This document shows positions 8,745-16,634 of a stretch of DNA of 41,016 bases, one piece after another. Every line of letters starts with the position of its first letter. Position 1 is the first letter of the stretch. The notes beneath the pieces were generated by a model that searched no databases, was not told the DNA's origin, and saw nothing but the letters and a program-made list of their open reading frames with translations. The stretch covers positions 1 through 41,016 of the forward strand of contig JABIME010000007.1 in the NCBI GenBank assembly GCA_018654125.1, written 5' to 3'. A program made the position numbers and the translations under genes. The DNA is from Candidatus Cloacimonadota bacterium (GTDB lineage Bacteria; Cloacimonadota; Cloacimonadia; Cloacimonadales; TCS61).

Positions 8745-10338
8745 AAGAGCATTATTAAGCGTTTCAGATAAAACTGGAATTGTAGAACTTGCAAAAGCTT
8801 TGATAGATATGAGTTGTGAGATAATCTCAACAGGTGGAACAAAAAAAGTATTGGAAGCTGCTGGAATAAAAGTGACCGAGATATCTAAAGTTACAGGAAA
8901 TCCAGAAGCGTTTGGTGGCAGGATGAAAACGATCTCTTTCAACATCGAATCCGCTTTATTGTATGATCGTGAAAAAGATGCTGTAGAAGCTTCAAAATTA
9001 GGAATTGAGGCGATTGATCTGGTTGTATGCAACCTATATCCATTTTCTGAAGTAAAGAAAACTGGAGCTGATTTTGGTGCTCTCATCGAAAATATAGACA
9101 TTGGTGGACCAACCATGGTTCGTGCTTCTGCCAAGAATTTCAAATATGTGGCTACCATCACAGACGTTAATGATTATGCAGATATTGTTTCCGAATTAAA
9201 AGAAAACAAAGGTGCTTTATCATATGAAACACGATTTTCTTTGATGCGAAAAGCTTTCAATCATACAGCAGATTACGATGCATTGATAGCTACAACAATG
9301 GATGAACAGACTGAAGAAAAAAGTTTACGTCTTCATTTTAACGGTGGGAAGAAACTGCGTTACGGAGAAAATTCTCATCAAGAAGGTTATTTCTATCGGG
9401 AAACTGGAAAAGCTGATTCGCTTTATGATATGAAAGTTTTGCATGGGAAGGAGATTTCCTACAATAATTTAAACGATATCCAAGGTGCAATTGATTCGGT
9501 GAAAGATCTTGATAGATTTGGCGTTGGTGTGATCAAGCACAGTAATCCCTGCGGATTAGCAGAAGCTGATGATCAATTAACTGCTCTTAAACATTCCTGG
9601 GCAGGTGATCCAATTTCGGCATTTGGTTCCATCATTGCTTTTAATAAACCGCTTGAATTGAAAACGGTAGAATTCTTTGAATTGAATAATGAAGATAAAA
9701 GTAAGCGAAAATTTGTGGAAGTGATAGTTGCTCCTGGTTACAGTGATGAAGCACTTAAGTATTTGGAATTCCACAAAAACCTGAGAATTGTAGAATTTGA
9801 TCCGGCTCTATGTCAGCGAGAGATCGATATGAAGTATTTACACAATTCAATATTGGTGCAAGATGCAGATAATTTATTATATGAAAAAATGGAAGTTGTA
9901 ACTAAAAAACAAATTGATGTAAAATTAAAGAAAACATTAATAGAATTCGGGCTCAAAGCTATGAGACAGGTAAAATCTAATTCAATAGTTTTAGTTAGAG
10001 AAGTTGAAGGTAGAGTATTTCAACTTCTTGGAATGGGAGCAGGTCAACCAAATCGAATAATTTCGACTAGATTAGCTATTGAAAAAGCAACAGAAAACCT
10101 GACAATGGAATTTGAAGGAGAAGATATTATCTCATATTTCAATCAGGAATTTGGTAAAGCTATCCTTGTTTCAGATGCTTTCTTCCCATTCCCAGATAAT
10201 GTTGTTACAGCTTCTCAAGCAGGCATAAAAACAATTGTTCAACCTGGTGGATCAATGAGAGATAAAAAAGTGATAAGAGCTTGCAATGACCTGGATATTG
10301 CTATGGTATTCACAGGAATTAGGCATTTTAAACATTAA
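8731..10338 (+). CDS. purH: Bifunctional AICAR transformylase / IMP cyclohydrolase
   Basis: Performs the last two steps to IMP: formylation of AICAR with 10-formyl-THF and ring closure. Residues 1-200 are the cyclohydrolase (MGS-like) domain with ALLSVSDKTGIVE, ISTGGTKK and PEAFGGRMKT. The transformylase domain follows with LRYGENSHQEG and the catalytic IKHSNPCG motif (Lys269, His270), then AGDPISAFGS. Length 535 is normal. The start is GTG at 8731, inside the end of the upstream gene, behind AAAAGGAATGAG. Homology begins right there, so the start is well supported. The downstream gap of 41 nt is occupied by the left repeat of the GxxExxY cassette. Confidence 0.96.
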   Translation: MVKIKRALLSVSDKTGIVELAKALIDMSCEIISTGGTKKVLEAAGIKVTEISKVTGNPEAFGGRMKTISFNIESALLYDREKDAVEASKLGIEAIDLVVCNLYPFSEVKKTGADFGALIENIDIGGPTMVRASAKNFKYVATITDVNDYADIVSELKENKGALSYETRFSLMRKAFNHTADYDALIATTMDEQTEEKSLRLHFNGGKKLRYGENSHQEGYFYRETGKADSLYDMKVLHGKEISYNNLNDIQGAIDSVKDLDRFGVGVIKHSNPCGLAEADDQLTALKHSWAGDPISAFGSIIAFNKPLELKTVEFFELNNEDKSKRKFVEVIVAPGYSDEALKYLEFHKNLRIVEFDPALCQREIDMKYLHNSILVQDADNLLYEKMEVVTKKQIDVKLKKTLIEFGLKAMRQVKSNSIVLVREVEGRVFQLLGMGAGQPNRIISTRLAIEKATENLTMEFEGEDIISYFNQEFGKAILVSDAFFPFPDNVVTASQAGIKTIVQPGGSMRDKKVIRACNDLDIAMVFTGIRHFKH

Positions 10339-10348
10339 AAGGACAAAA

Positions 10349-10374
10349 CCACGGAGAGCACGGAAAACACGGAG
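10349..10374 (+). repeat. Left terminal array of CACGGAG-type 9-mers (inverted relative to 10764-10790)
   Basis: Three imperfect tandem 9-base units (CACGGAGAG, CACGGAAAA, CACGGAGAA), preceded by one C so that the array starts CCACGGAG. The outer 8 bases are the exact reverse complement of the outer end of the right array. The GGAG of the last unit lies 5 nt before the ATG of the GxxExxY gene and would serve as its ribosome binding site. GC-rich for this region. Confidence 0.85.
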
Positions 10375-10379
10375 AAAGA

Positions 10380-10760
10380 ATGAGTAAATTATTGTATGAA
10401 GATCTAACAGATAAGATCATTAGAGCTGCGATAGAAGTTCATAAAAATCTTGGTCCTGGTTTATTGGAGTCTGCTTATGAGGAATGTTTTCTGTTTGAGT
10501 TGATTGACATAGGATTGATAGTGAAGCAGCAAATCACGATCCCTATCAAATATAAAGATATAAATATAAAAACTAAATATAGATTAGATTTATTAGTTGA
10601 AGACAAAGTTATTGTGGAAATAAAATCAGTTGAAAAACTGATGCCCATCCACGAAGCACAATTAATTACTTATTTAAAACTATCTGGGTATAGAGTTGGT
10701 TTATTAATCAACTTTAATGAAAATTTATTAAGAAATGGAATAAAAAGAAGAATTATATAA
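10380..10760 (+). CDS. GxxExxY protein (PD-(D/E)xK-like nuclease fold family)
   Basis: A 126-residue member of the GxxExxY family, which is widespread, scattered and of unknown function. The name motif is seen as Gly27, Glu30 and Tyr33 (GLLESAYEE). A nuclease-like core follows: Asp70 in YRLDLLVE and Glu80-x-Lys82 in VIVEIKSVE match the D...ExK pattern of the PD-(D/E)xK superfamily. HEAQLITYLKLSGYRVGLLINF is the other conserved block. All putative catalytic residues are present and the frame is intact. It lies between purH and purC and is bounded on both sides by inverted CACGGAG arrays, so it is probably an inserted cassette rather than a purine enzyme. Its ribosome binding site is part of the left array. 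Whether it acts as nuclease, mobility factor or something else is unknown. Confidence 0.85.
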   Translation: MSKLLYEDLTDKIIRAAIEVHKNLGPGLLESAYEECFLFELIDIGLIVKQQITIPIKYKDINIKTKYRLDLLVEDKVIVEIKSVEKLMPIHEAQLITYLKLSGYRVGLLINFNENLLRNGIKRRII

Positions 10761-10763
10761 TTA

Positions 10764-10790
10764 CCTCTGTGCTCTCTGTGAGCTCCGTGG
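10764..10790 (-). repeat. Right terminal array of CACGGAG-type 9-mers
   Basis: Read on the - strand the units are CACGGAGCT, CACAGAGAG and CACAGAGG, again with an extra C at the outer end (CCACGGAG). The outer 8 bases match the left array exactly; the inner units match about two bases in three. It begins 3 nt after the GxxExxY stop and ends just before the AAAGGAG site of purC. A frame through it creates false upstream GTG starts for purC. Confidence 0.85.
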
Positions 10791-10804
10791 TGAAAGGAGA
10801 ATTT

Positions 10805-12193
10805 ATGAATTGTTTAGGAAATTTCTACACTCCACAAATGAAAGTAATTCATCGAGGAAAGGTTCGTGATAGTGTATGTATTGATGAAAAGACAAGGATG
10901 ATCGTTGTTTCTGATAGAATATCAAGCTTTGATAGTGTTCTGAATAACTTCATTCCACAAAAAGGAGCAGTACTGACAGGAATTACAAACTATTGGTTTG
11001 AAAAAACAAGACATATTGTAGATAATCATTTTATCAAAATGATCGATCCGAATATCAGTTTAGTAAAGGAAGCTGAGCCAATTAAGATTGAAGTGATCGT
11101 GCGTGGTTATCTAACAGGCTCAATGTGGCGTGGCTACAAAAATGGAAAGCGTAATTTTAGCGGTGTTATTGCACCTGATGGACTAAAGCAAAATGATAAA
11201 TTCCCAGCTCCGCTTGTTACTCCCACTACCAAAGAGGATTCAGATCGTCCAATCACACCTGAAGACATTGTAATAGAGGGGTGGACTACAAAAGTTATTT
11301 ATGATGAGATGAGTAAAATATCGTTAGAACTATTTGATTTTGGTAGTAAATTTCTTGAAGAAAAGGGAATTATTTTGGTTGATACAAAATATGAATTTGG
11401 TATTATCGATGGTAAAATTATCCTAATTGATGAAATTCATACACCGGATTCATCAAGATTCTGGAGTCTGGAAGATTACAAAAAAGACTCAACAAAAGTA
11501 GATTCTATCGATAAGGAATATGTACGTCAGTGGTTGTTGGAAAATAAAGTTGATGGCATACTTCCTGAAGTATTAGCAGATGAAGTTATTGAGGAAACGA
11601 AAAGACGTTATCTCGATATACACCAGCGTATCACAGGTGAGAATTTAAATTATGATTTCAATGAAGACATTTTTGATCGAGTTAAGAGAAATCTTATTTC
11701 AGAAGGACTTATCAGAGATGGTTATGTTATAATAATAATGGGATCACCAATGGATTTGCCACATTGTGAGAAGATTAAATCTCATCTGGAAAAATATAAT
11801 GTTTATGTAGATATGAGAGTAACATCTGCCCATAAGAATGGAGAAAGAATTGGTGGAATTACAGAAGTATATAATAATTCTTTTGAACCGGGATGTGTTA
11901 TTGCAGTTGCTGGAAGATCAAATGGATTGGGTGGCGCATTAGCTGCAAATTTGGCCATACCGCTTATAAATTGTCCTCCCTTTAAAGATAAGGTAGATAT
12001 GATGGTTAATATTAATTCTTCACTTGTTATGCCTTCCAAAACTCCTGCCTCTACTGTTATTGATGTTAGTTCTGCTGCACTTGCTGCTCTACGAAGCTTG
12101 AATCTGCAAAGGTTGAAAGCTGTTTTTAGAAAAGAAATTCAGGATGTTAAGGAATCACTCATAAAAGCAGATGATGAGATAAAGAATAGTTGA
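10805..12193 (+). CDS. purC-purE: SAICAR synthetase fused to class II AIR carboxylase (PAICS-like)
   Basis: Bifunctional enzyme for two consecutive purine steps: AIR plus CO2 to CAIR, then CAIR plus aspartate to SAICAR. Residues 1 to about 295 are PurC (HRGKVRDSV, VSDRISSFDSV, VRGYLTGSMWRGY, DEIHTPDSSRFW). Residues about 304-462 are PurE, with MGSPMDLPHCEKI from 312, TSAHK at 340-344 and GRSNGLG at 370-376. The SAHK and GRSNGLG forms are those of class II PurE (animals, Treponema), which uses CO2 directly, rather than the SAHR form of class I, which needs PurK. Domain order equals animal PAICS. The true start is ATG 10805, behind AAAGGAG; the longer frame from GTG 10769 only reads through the cassette repeat. 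purD follows after 18 nt. Confidence 0.93.
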   Translation: MNCLGNFYTPQMKVIHRGKVRDSVCIDEKTRMIVVSDRISSFDSVLNNFIPQKGAVLTGITNYWFEKTRHIVDNHFIKMIDPNISLVKEAEPIKIEVIVRGYLTGSMWRGYKNGKRNFSGVIAPDGLKQNDKFPAPLVTPTTKEDSDRPITPEDIVIEGWTTKVIYDEMSKISLELFDFGSKFLEEKGIILVDTKYEFGIIDGKIILIDEIHTPDSSRFWSLEDYKKDSTKVDSIDKEYVRQWLLENKVDGILPEVLADEVIEETKRRYLDIHQRITGENLNYDFNEDIFDRVKRNLISEGLIRDGYVIIIMGSPMDLPHCEKIKSHLEKYNVYVDMRVTSAHKNGERIGGITEVYNNSFEPGCVIAVAGRSNGLGGALAANLAIPLINCPPFKDKVDMMVNINSSLVMPSKTPASTVIDVSSAALAALRSLNLQRLKAVFRKEIQDVKESLIKADDEIKNS

Positions 12194-12211
12194 ATCTGAA
12201 AGAGGTTTGAA

Positions 12212-13471
12212 ATGAATATTGCTGTAATAGGTTCAGGTGGTAGGGAACATGCGATTGCCTGGAAACTGGAACAAAGCGAATTAGTTGATAAAGTATATGT
12301 TCTTCCCGGTAATGGTGGAACTGAAAACAATGTAAATATTGATGTTAATAATTTTGAAATGATATTAAACTTTTGCAGACATAATACAATAGAACTTATA
12401 TTTGTGGGTCCAGAAGATCCTTTAGCAGCAGGAATTGTTGATTTCTTTGCAGATACTCCTGTAAAAGTTTTTGGTCCTGATAAAGCTGGAGCACAACTTG
12501 AAGGCTCGAAGATCTATGCAAAAAGATTCATGCAAAAATATGGTGTAGCTACCGGAGCTTATCAAGATTTTGGTGGGGTTAAAAATGATTGCTGTCAGCA
12601 ATTAACAATTTTCCCAAAAGATACAATTAAAAAAATGAATGGCAATTGCGTTATCAAATATGATGGACTTGCAGCGGGAAAGGGTGTATTTGTATGTTCT
12701 ACGCAAGAAGAAGCAATGGTAGCATTAGATGAAGTCTATTCCAAATATGGGGAAGATGCTTCTTATTTAATTGAAGAAAGATTAGAGGGAGATGAACTTT
12801 CAATTCTTGCTTTTACAGATGGGAAAGATTACCAATTATTACTTCCATCACAAGATCACAAACAATTACTAGATGGTGACAAAGGGCCAAATACAGGTGG
12901 TATGGGAGCATTTTGTCCGGTTCCCTTCTACAACGATGAACTCAAAAAACAAATTGAAAACGATATAATTAAGCCAACTATGCAAGGTATAAAAGAAGAA
13001 GGTTATAAATACAAAGGTGTAGTTTATTTCGGATTAATGATAACGGAAAACGGACCAAAATTATTGGAATATAATGTTCGCTTGGGTGACCCGGAAACTG
13101 AAGTAGTTCTACCTGCTATGAAAAGTGATTTAGTTGAATTATTGCTCTCATGTTTTGATGGTTCTCTAGTAGATTACAAAATGGAATTCAATGATGGATT
13201 CTTTGTTGATGTAGTTCTTGTATCTGGCGGCTATCCAGCTGAATACAAAAAAGGATATCATATTTGTGGAATAAAAGATGATCAGGAATTACTTTTTCAT
13301 GCAGGAACTAAAAAAGTTGATTTTCAAGTTGTTTCATCTGGTGGAAGAGTGTTAAATGTTGTTGAACATGGCGGTACGCTTGAGGAAGCTATTGATAGAG
13401 CATATAATAAAGTGAATGATTATTACTTCGAAGATATGTTTTACAGGAAAGATATTGGCAGAAGAAAGTGA
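12212..13471 (+). CDS. purD: Phosphoribosylamine-glycine ligase (GAR synthetase)
   Basis: ATP-grasp ligase joining glycine to phosphoribosylamine to give GAR. Length 419 is normal. The N-terminal MNIAVIGSGGREHAIAWKL is diagnostic; the ATP-grasp part shows VIKYDGLAAGKGV (about 147-159), the SQDHKQLLDGDKGPNTGG block and YNVRLGDPETEVV, which carries metal ligands. A short insert with two adjacent Cys (NDCCQQ, around residue 126) precedes the ATP-grasp part. The start is ATG behind AGAGG. The end overlaps purN by 4 bases (GTGA), consistent with coupled translation. Confidence 0.96.
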   Translation: MNIAVIGSGGREHAIAWKLEQSELVDKVYVLPGNGGTENNVNIDVNNFEMILNFCRHNTIELIFVGPEDPLAAGIVDFFADTPVKVFGPDKAGAQLEGSKIYAKRFMQKYGVATGAYQDFGGVKNDCCQQLTIFPKDTIKKMNGNCVIKYDGLAAGKGVFVCSTQEEAMVALDEVYSKYGEDASYLIEERLEGDELSILAFTDGKDYQLLLPSQDHKQLLDGDKGPNTGGMGAFCPVPFYNDELKKQIENDIIKPTMQGIKEEGYKYKGVVYFGLMITENGPKLLEYNVRLGDPETEVVLPAMKSDLVELLLSCFDGSLVDYKMEFNDGFFVDVVLVSGGYPAEYKKGYHICGIKDDQELLFHAGTKKVDFQVVSSGGRVLNVVEHGGTLEEAIDRAYNKVNDYYFEDMFYRKDIGRRK

Positions 13472-14043
13472 AAATTAAAGAGATTATTATACTAATTTCT
13501 GGTCGTGGCAGTAATATGAAGGCAATTGCCAAGAACGTTCAATCTGGTAATCTTAAAGATATTTGCAAAATACAATCTGTTTTTTCCAATAAAGCAAATG
13601 CTGAAGGGTTACAATTGGCTGACGAATTAGGAATTCAAAGCCATTGTATTCCATCAAAAGGGGAAAAACGAAAAACTTACAATAATATGCTTTTGGAATG
13701 GTTAAAAAAAAGGAATCCTGACTATATAATTTTAGCAGGTTATATGAAGATACTATCAGCTGAGATCATACGGGAATTCCCGAAAAAGATAATTAATATT
13801 CATCCTGCAGACACCGCGGAACATCAAGGTTTACATGGTTATGATTGGGCTTTTGAGAATAAATTAATAACAACAAAAATTACAGTTCATTATGTTGATG
13901 AGGGACTTGATACAGGAAAAATTATCGGACAAAGCATAGTTGATCTTATTGGATGTAATTCTTTAGAAGAGGTTGAACAAGAAGGTTTGAATATTGAGCA
14001 TGAATTCTATAGTGAGTGTTTGAAAAAGATATTTGAGGATTAA
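13468..14043 (+). CDS. purN: GAR transformylase (formyl-THF dependent)
   Basis: Transfers a formyl group from 10-formyl-THF to GAR, giving FGAR. The 191 residues include the phosphate loop SGRGSN (11-16) and the catalytic trio Asn110, His112 and Asp148 (IINIHP and DEGLDTG). The loop after IHP is unusual: where most PurN have a LLPxFxG sequence, this protein has ADTAEHQGLHGYDWAFEN. The catalytic residues are kept, so activity is expected, but this is a divergent subfamily. The start is GTG inside the purD end; the stop overlaps guaA by one base. Confidence 0.92.
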   Translation: MKIKEIIILISGRGSNMKAIAKNVQSGNLKDICKIQSVFSNKANAEGLQLADELGIQSHCIPSKGEKRKTYNNMLLEWLKKRNPDYIILAGYMKILSAEIIREFPKKIINIHPADTAEHQGLHGYDWAFENKLITTKITVHYVDEGLDTGKIIGQSIVDLIGCNSLEEVEQEGLNIEHEFYSECLKKIFED

Positions 14044-15824
14044 TGAAAAAAATAGCAATAATTGATTTTGGTGGGCAATATACTCACCTAATAGCACGAC
14101 GTATTCGTAACTTAGGAGTTTACAGCGAAATATACCATCCAGAAGAATTCTCAGTTAACCAAGATATCATTGGCATGATCTTCTCCGGTGGACCACAATC
14201 TGTGAATGCGGATGATGCATATCGCATTAATATTAACATAAATGATATTGAAATTCCCATATTAGGAATATGTTATGGGCATCAGATATTAGCCTCAATG
14301 TTAGGTGGAATAATTGAAAGCGGTGAGAATAAAGAATACGGATTTACCATTATTACATGTGAAGAAGATTCGGTACTTTTTGCTGGATTAGAGCTAAAGC
14401 AATCAGTTTGGATGAGTCACGGAGATCATGTTTCAAAATTACCTGAAAGTTGCAAAATCACAGCTTCTTCTGATACGATCAAAATCGCTTCTTATGAATC
14501 ACTTGATCAAAAATTCTTTGGAGTCCAATTTCATCCTGAAGTTACACATACAACAAATGGTTTGAAAATGCTGGATAAATTCATCTCAGTTTGTACACAA
14601 GATCGTAATTGGAATCCTCATAATTTTAAAGAATCACTCATCAAGCAGATCAAGGATGAATCAAAGGGTAGAAAGTTAGTTCTTTTGCTTTCAGGTGGCG
14701 TGGATTCACTTGTTGCACTAGAATTATGTATTCAGGCTTTGGGAAATGAGAACGTTTATTCAATTCATATTGATACAGGATTTATGCGCCAAAATGAGTC
14801 ATCAGAAATTATGAAATATTTTGCTAAACTTTGTTTTAGGAACATCAAGATAATTAATGCTGAAGAGTCATATCTAAAAGAATTGGATAGTATTGTTGAA
14901 CCTGAAGCAAAACGACTAATTATTGGAAAAATGTTTGTAGATATCGCTAATAATGAACTTGCGGAATTAGAAGAACAGGAAGAATTGATGCTAGTGCAAG
15001 GTACAATATACCCAGACACTATAGAAAGTGGATCAACAGATAAAGCAGCAAAAATAAAAACTCATCATAATCGTGTAAGTGAAATTGAGAAATTGATAGA
15101 AGAAGGCAGAATAATTGAGCCTATTAAAGAATTATATAAAGATGAAGTTCGCAAATTAGGAGATGAATTAGGATTGCCGCAAAAACTTGTTTACCGTCAT
15201 CCATTCCCAGGTCCGGGTTTAGCTATCCGAGTTATTTGTTCAGATACTGATAAACCATCCAACAATTTTTTAAACGACAACACAAAATTAAATGAGATAC
15301 TTTCTGAATTTGCTTTAACAGGAAATATCCTGCCGATTAAAAGTGTTGGTGTTCAGGGAGATTTCCGAACATATCACCATCCGGCTGTTATTTGGTTCAA
15401 AGAAGGAATTGAACCAAATTGGGAAATATTGAAAATTGCAGCATCCAAAGCTATCAATAAAATCCAATCGGTTAATAGAATTGTTTTCAGTACAAAATCT
15501 GTTGATTTGAAGCTGAAAAAACTTTTTCTAAAAAAAGATGTTGTTGATAAGCTTAGAGAAGTGGATGCTGTGTTAAGAGAAAACACAGATCACATCCCAG
15601 AGATCTGGCAGATGCCGGTTGTAAGTTTACCATTGTTTAATGAAACAGAGCAAACATTTGTAATGCGTCCAGTATGTTCTACAGATGCAATGACTGCCAG
15701 TGTTTATGAAATGGATTTCACAGAATTCCAAAGACTCTCAAATTTAATTCGAAAGATCGATTGTGTTGGAAACCTACTTTATGATATAACAACCAAACCA
15801 CCGGGTACTATTGAATGGGAATAA
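14043..15824 (+). CDS. guaA: GMP synthase (glutamine-hydrolysing), long form
   Basis: Aminates XMP to GMP. The amidotransferase domain has Cys77 (GICYGHQ), His164 and Glu166 (QFHPEV). The ATP pyrophosphatase P-loop is SGGVDS (217-222). At 593 residues it is about 70 longer than E. coli-type GuaA. The C-terminal part resembles the long form of animal GMP synthase: HPFPGPGLAIRVIC, then an insertion, then LPIKSVGVQGD, QMPVVSLPL and a final KPPGTIEWE. All catalytic motifs are intact. The start overlaps the purN stop (TAATG). It is the last gene of the purine cluster, adding the GMP branch; guaB and purA/purB are not in the window. Confidence 0.94.
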   Translation: MKKIAIIDFGGQYTHLIARRIRNLGVYSEIYHPEEFSVNQDIIGMIFSGGPQSVNADDAYRINININDIEIPILGICYGHQILASMLGGIIESGENKEYGFTIITCEEDSVLFAGLELKQSVWMSHGDHVSKLPESCKITASSDTIKIASYESLDQKFFGVQFHPEVTHTTNGLKMLDKFISVCTQDRNWNPHNFKESLIKQIKDESKGRKLVLLLSGGVDSLVALELCIQALGNENVYSIHIDTGFMRQNESSEIMKYFAKLCFRNIKIINAEESYLKELDSIVEPEAKRLIIGKMFVDIANNELAELEEQEELMLVQGTIYPDTIESGSTDKAAKIKTHHNRVSEIEKLIEEGRIIEPIKELYKDEVRKLGDELGLPQKLVYRHPFPGPGLAIRVICSDTDKPSNNFLNDNTKLNEILSEFALTGNILPIKSVGVQGDFRTYHHPAVIWFKEGIEPNWEILKIAASKAINKIQSVNRIVFSTKSVDLKLKKLFLKKDVVDKLREVDAVLRENTDHIPEIWQMPVVSLPLFNETEQTFVMRPVCSTDAMTASVYEMDFTEFQRLSNLIRKIDCVGNLLYDITTKPPGTIEWE

Positions 15825-15933
15825 AAATTAAATATATTTATAAATAATTTACTTATTTGAAAGTATTTGATTATTAAATTTGCTCCAAAATAGTTGTGAA
15901 TAATTAAATTGAAAGTGAATTCAGGAGACATAA
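15825..15933. other. Short AT-rich gap between guaA and rubrerythrin
   Basis: No GC-rich hairpin with a T-run is visible, so the purine transcript may not stop sharply here. A TTGAAA at about 15857 could be a weak -35 for rubrerythrin. CAGGAG at 15922-15927 is the rubrerythrin ribosome binding site. Confidence 0.4.
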
Positions 15934-16437
15934 GTGAAAGAGAAAACCAGAGAAAATGTATATAAGGCATTCATAGGTGAAGCAAAAGCCTATTTTCGAT
16001 TAGCTGCTTTTGCCGAAAGAGCCGATGATGAAGAATTTCCCCAAATTGCTCACTTGTTCAGAGCAATTGCCCAGGCAGAACATGTGCATGCAACCAACCA
16101 TTTAAAACTATTAGAAGATCTTATTGTAAGTGATTCCGATACAAATTTAAGAGAGTCTTTTAACCGTGAAAAAACGGTTACAAATAATATTTATCCTGAA
16201 TTAATAAAAGTTGCAGAAGCGGAAGGAGAAAAAAGAGCTTCTATAACTTTCACTCACGCTCGAGATGCTGAAGAAGTACATTTAAGGTTATACGAAAGAG
16301 CACTATTAAATACTATGAGTGAAAAAGATACAGAATATTATTTATGTAGTGTATGCGGTTATGTAGTAGAAAAACACTTACCGGATAAATGCCCAGTTTG
16401 TGGAGTGAAACAGGATAGATTTAAACAAATTGCATAA
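15934..16437 (+). CDS. rbr: Rubrerythrin
   Basis: Non-haem diiron peroxidase that removes hydrogen peroxide in anaerobes, taking electrons through its own rubredoxin domain. The four-helix ferritin-like part supplies iron ligands in FIGEAKAYF (Glu16), AIAQAEHVHA (Glu49, His52) and RDAEEVHLRLY (Glu113, His116). The rubredoxin domain has CSVCGYVVE and CPVCG (Cys138, 141, 153, 156). Length 167 is slightly short of the usual 180-190, mostly in the linker. The start is GTG at 15934 with CAGGAG upstream. Context suggests an independent oxidative-stress gene at the end of the purine operon. Confidence 0.95.
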   Translation: MKEKTRENVYKAFIGEAKAYFRLAAFAERADDEEFPQIAHLFRAIAQAEHVHATNHLKLLEDLIVSDSDTNLRESFNREKTVTNNIYPELIKVAEAEGEKRASITFTHARDAEEVHLRLYERALLNTMSEKDTEYYLCSVCGYVVEKHLPDKCPVCGVKQDRFKQIA

Positions 16438-16539
16438 AAGAATAGAGATTTGATAACAACTCTTATCTCTTTTGGCCAAACTTGGTGGCAACTTATAGCA
16501 ATTATACTAAATATCCAAACGTAAAAAAATATTTTTTAC

Positions 16540-16581
16540 TTGACCTAATAATAACTTAATAATACTTAATACTTATTAGTA
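16540..16581 (+). promoter_or_regulatory. Candidate padR promoter and operator
   Basis: TTGACC at 16540-16545, then 17 bp, then TACTTA at 16563-16568. Overlapping downstream is the dyad TACT-TATT-AGTA (16570-16581) and repeated ACTTAAT/ACTTATT units. PadR regulators commonly repress their own operon, so this is a reasonable place for the operator. Weak evidence. Confidence 0.35.
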
Positions 16582-16634
16582 AAGATAAATAAACAGTAAT
16601 ATAGAATTGCTAATAAAAATAGGAGGTATAAGGT

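Larger units (their letters stand above)
10349..10790 (+). mobile_element. Candidate minimal mobile cassette: GxxExxY gene plus terminal inverted arrays
   Basis: One gene enclosed by inverted arrays of 9-base units, set exactly between the purH stop and the purC ribosome binding site. A near-perfect 9-base direct repeat, AAAGGAcAA at 10338-10346 and AAAGGAgAA at 10793-10801, lies outside the arrays and could be a target duplication or a copied ribosome binding site. No transposase is present. Mobility is inferred, not shown. Confidence 0.5.

Noticed and set aside
8715..9161. 148-residue open frame on the - strand
   Set aside because: Lies wholly opposite purH and the end of the PLP gene, with no recognisable domain; a shadow of real coding sequence.
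10349..10790. CRISPR array
   Set aside because: The 9-base units are tandem with no spacers, and a full gene lies between the two arrays.
10769..10804. Upstream GTG start for the PurC-PurE protein
   Set aside because: The extra 12 codons read through the right CACGGAG array and its flank; ATG 10805 has AAAGGAG at proper spacing and begins the PurC homology.
16444..16475. Hairpin AGAGAT...ATCTCT after rubrerythrin as a terminator
   Set aside because: Only six paired bases with a long loop and a short T-run; too weak to annotate.
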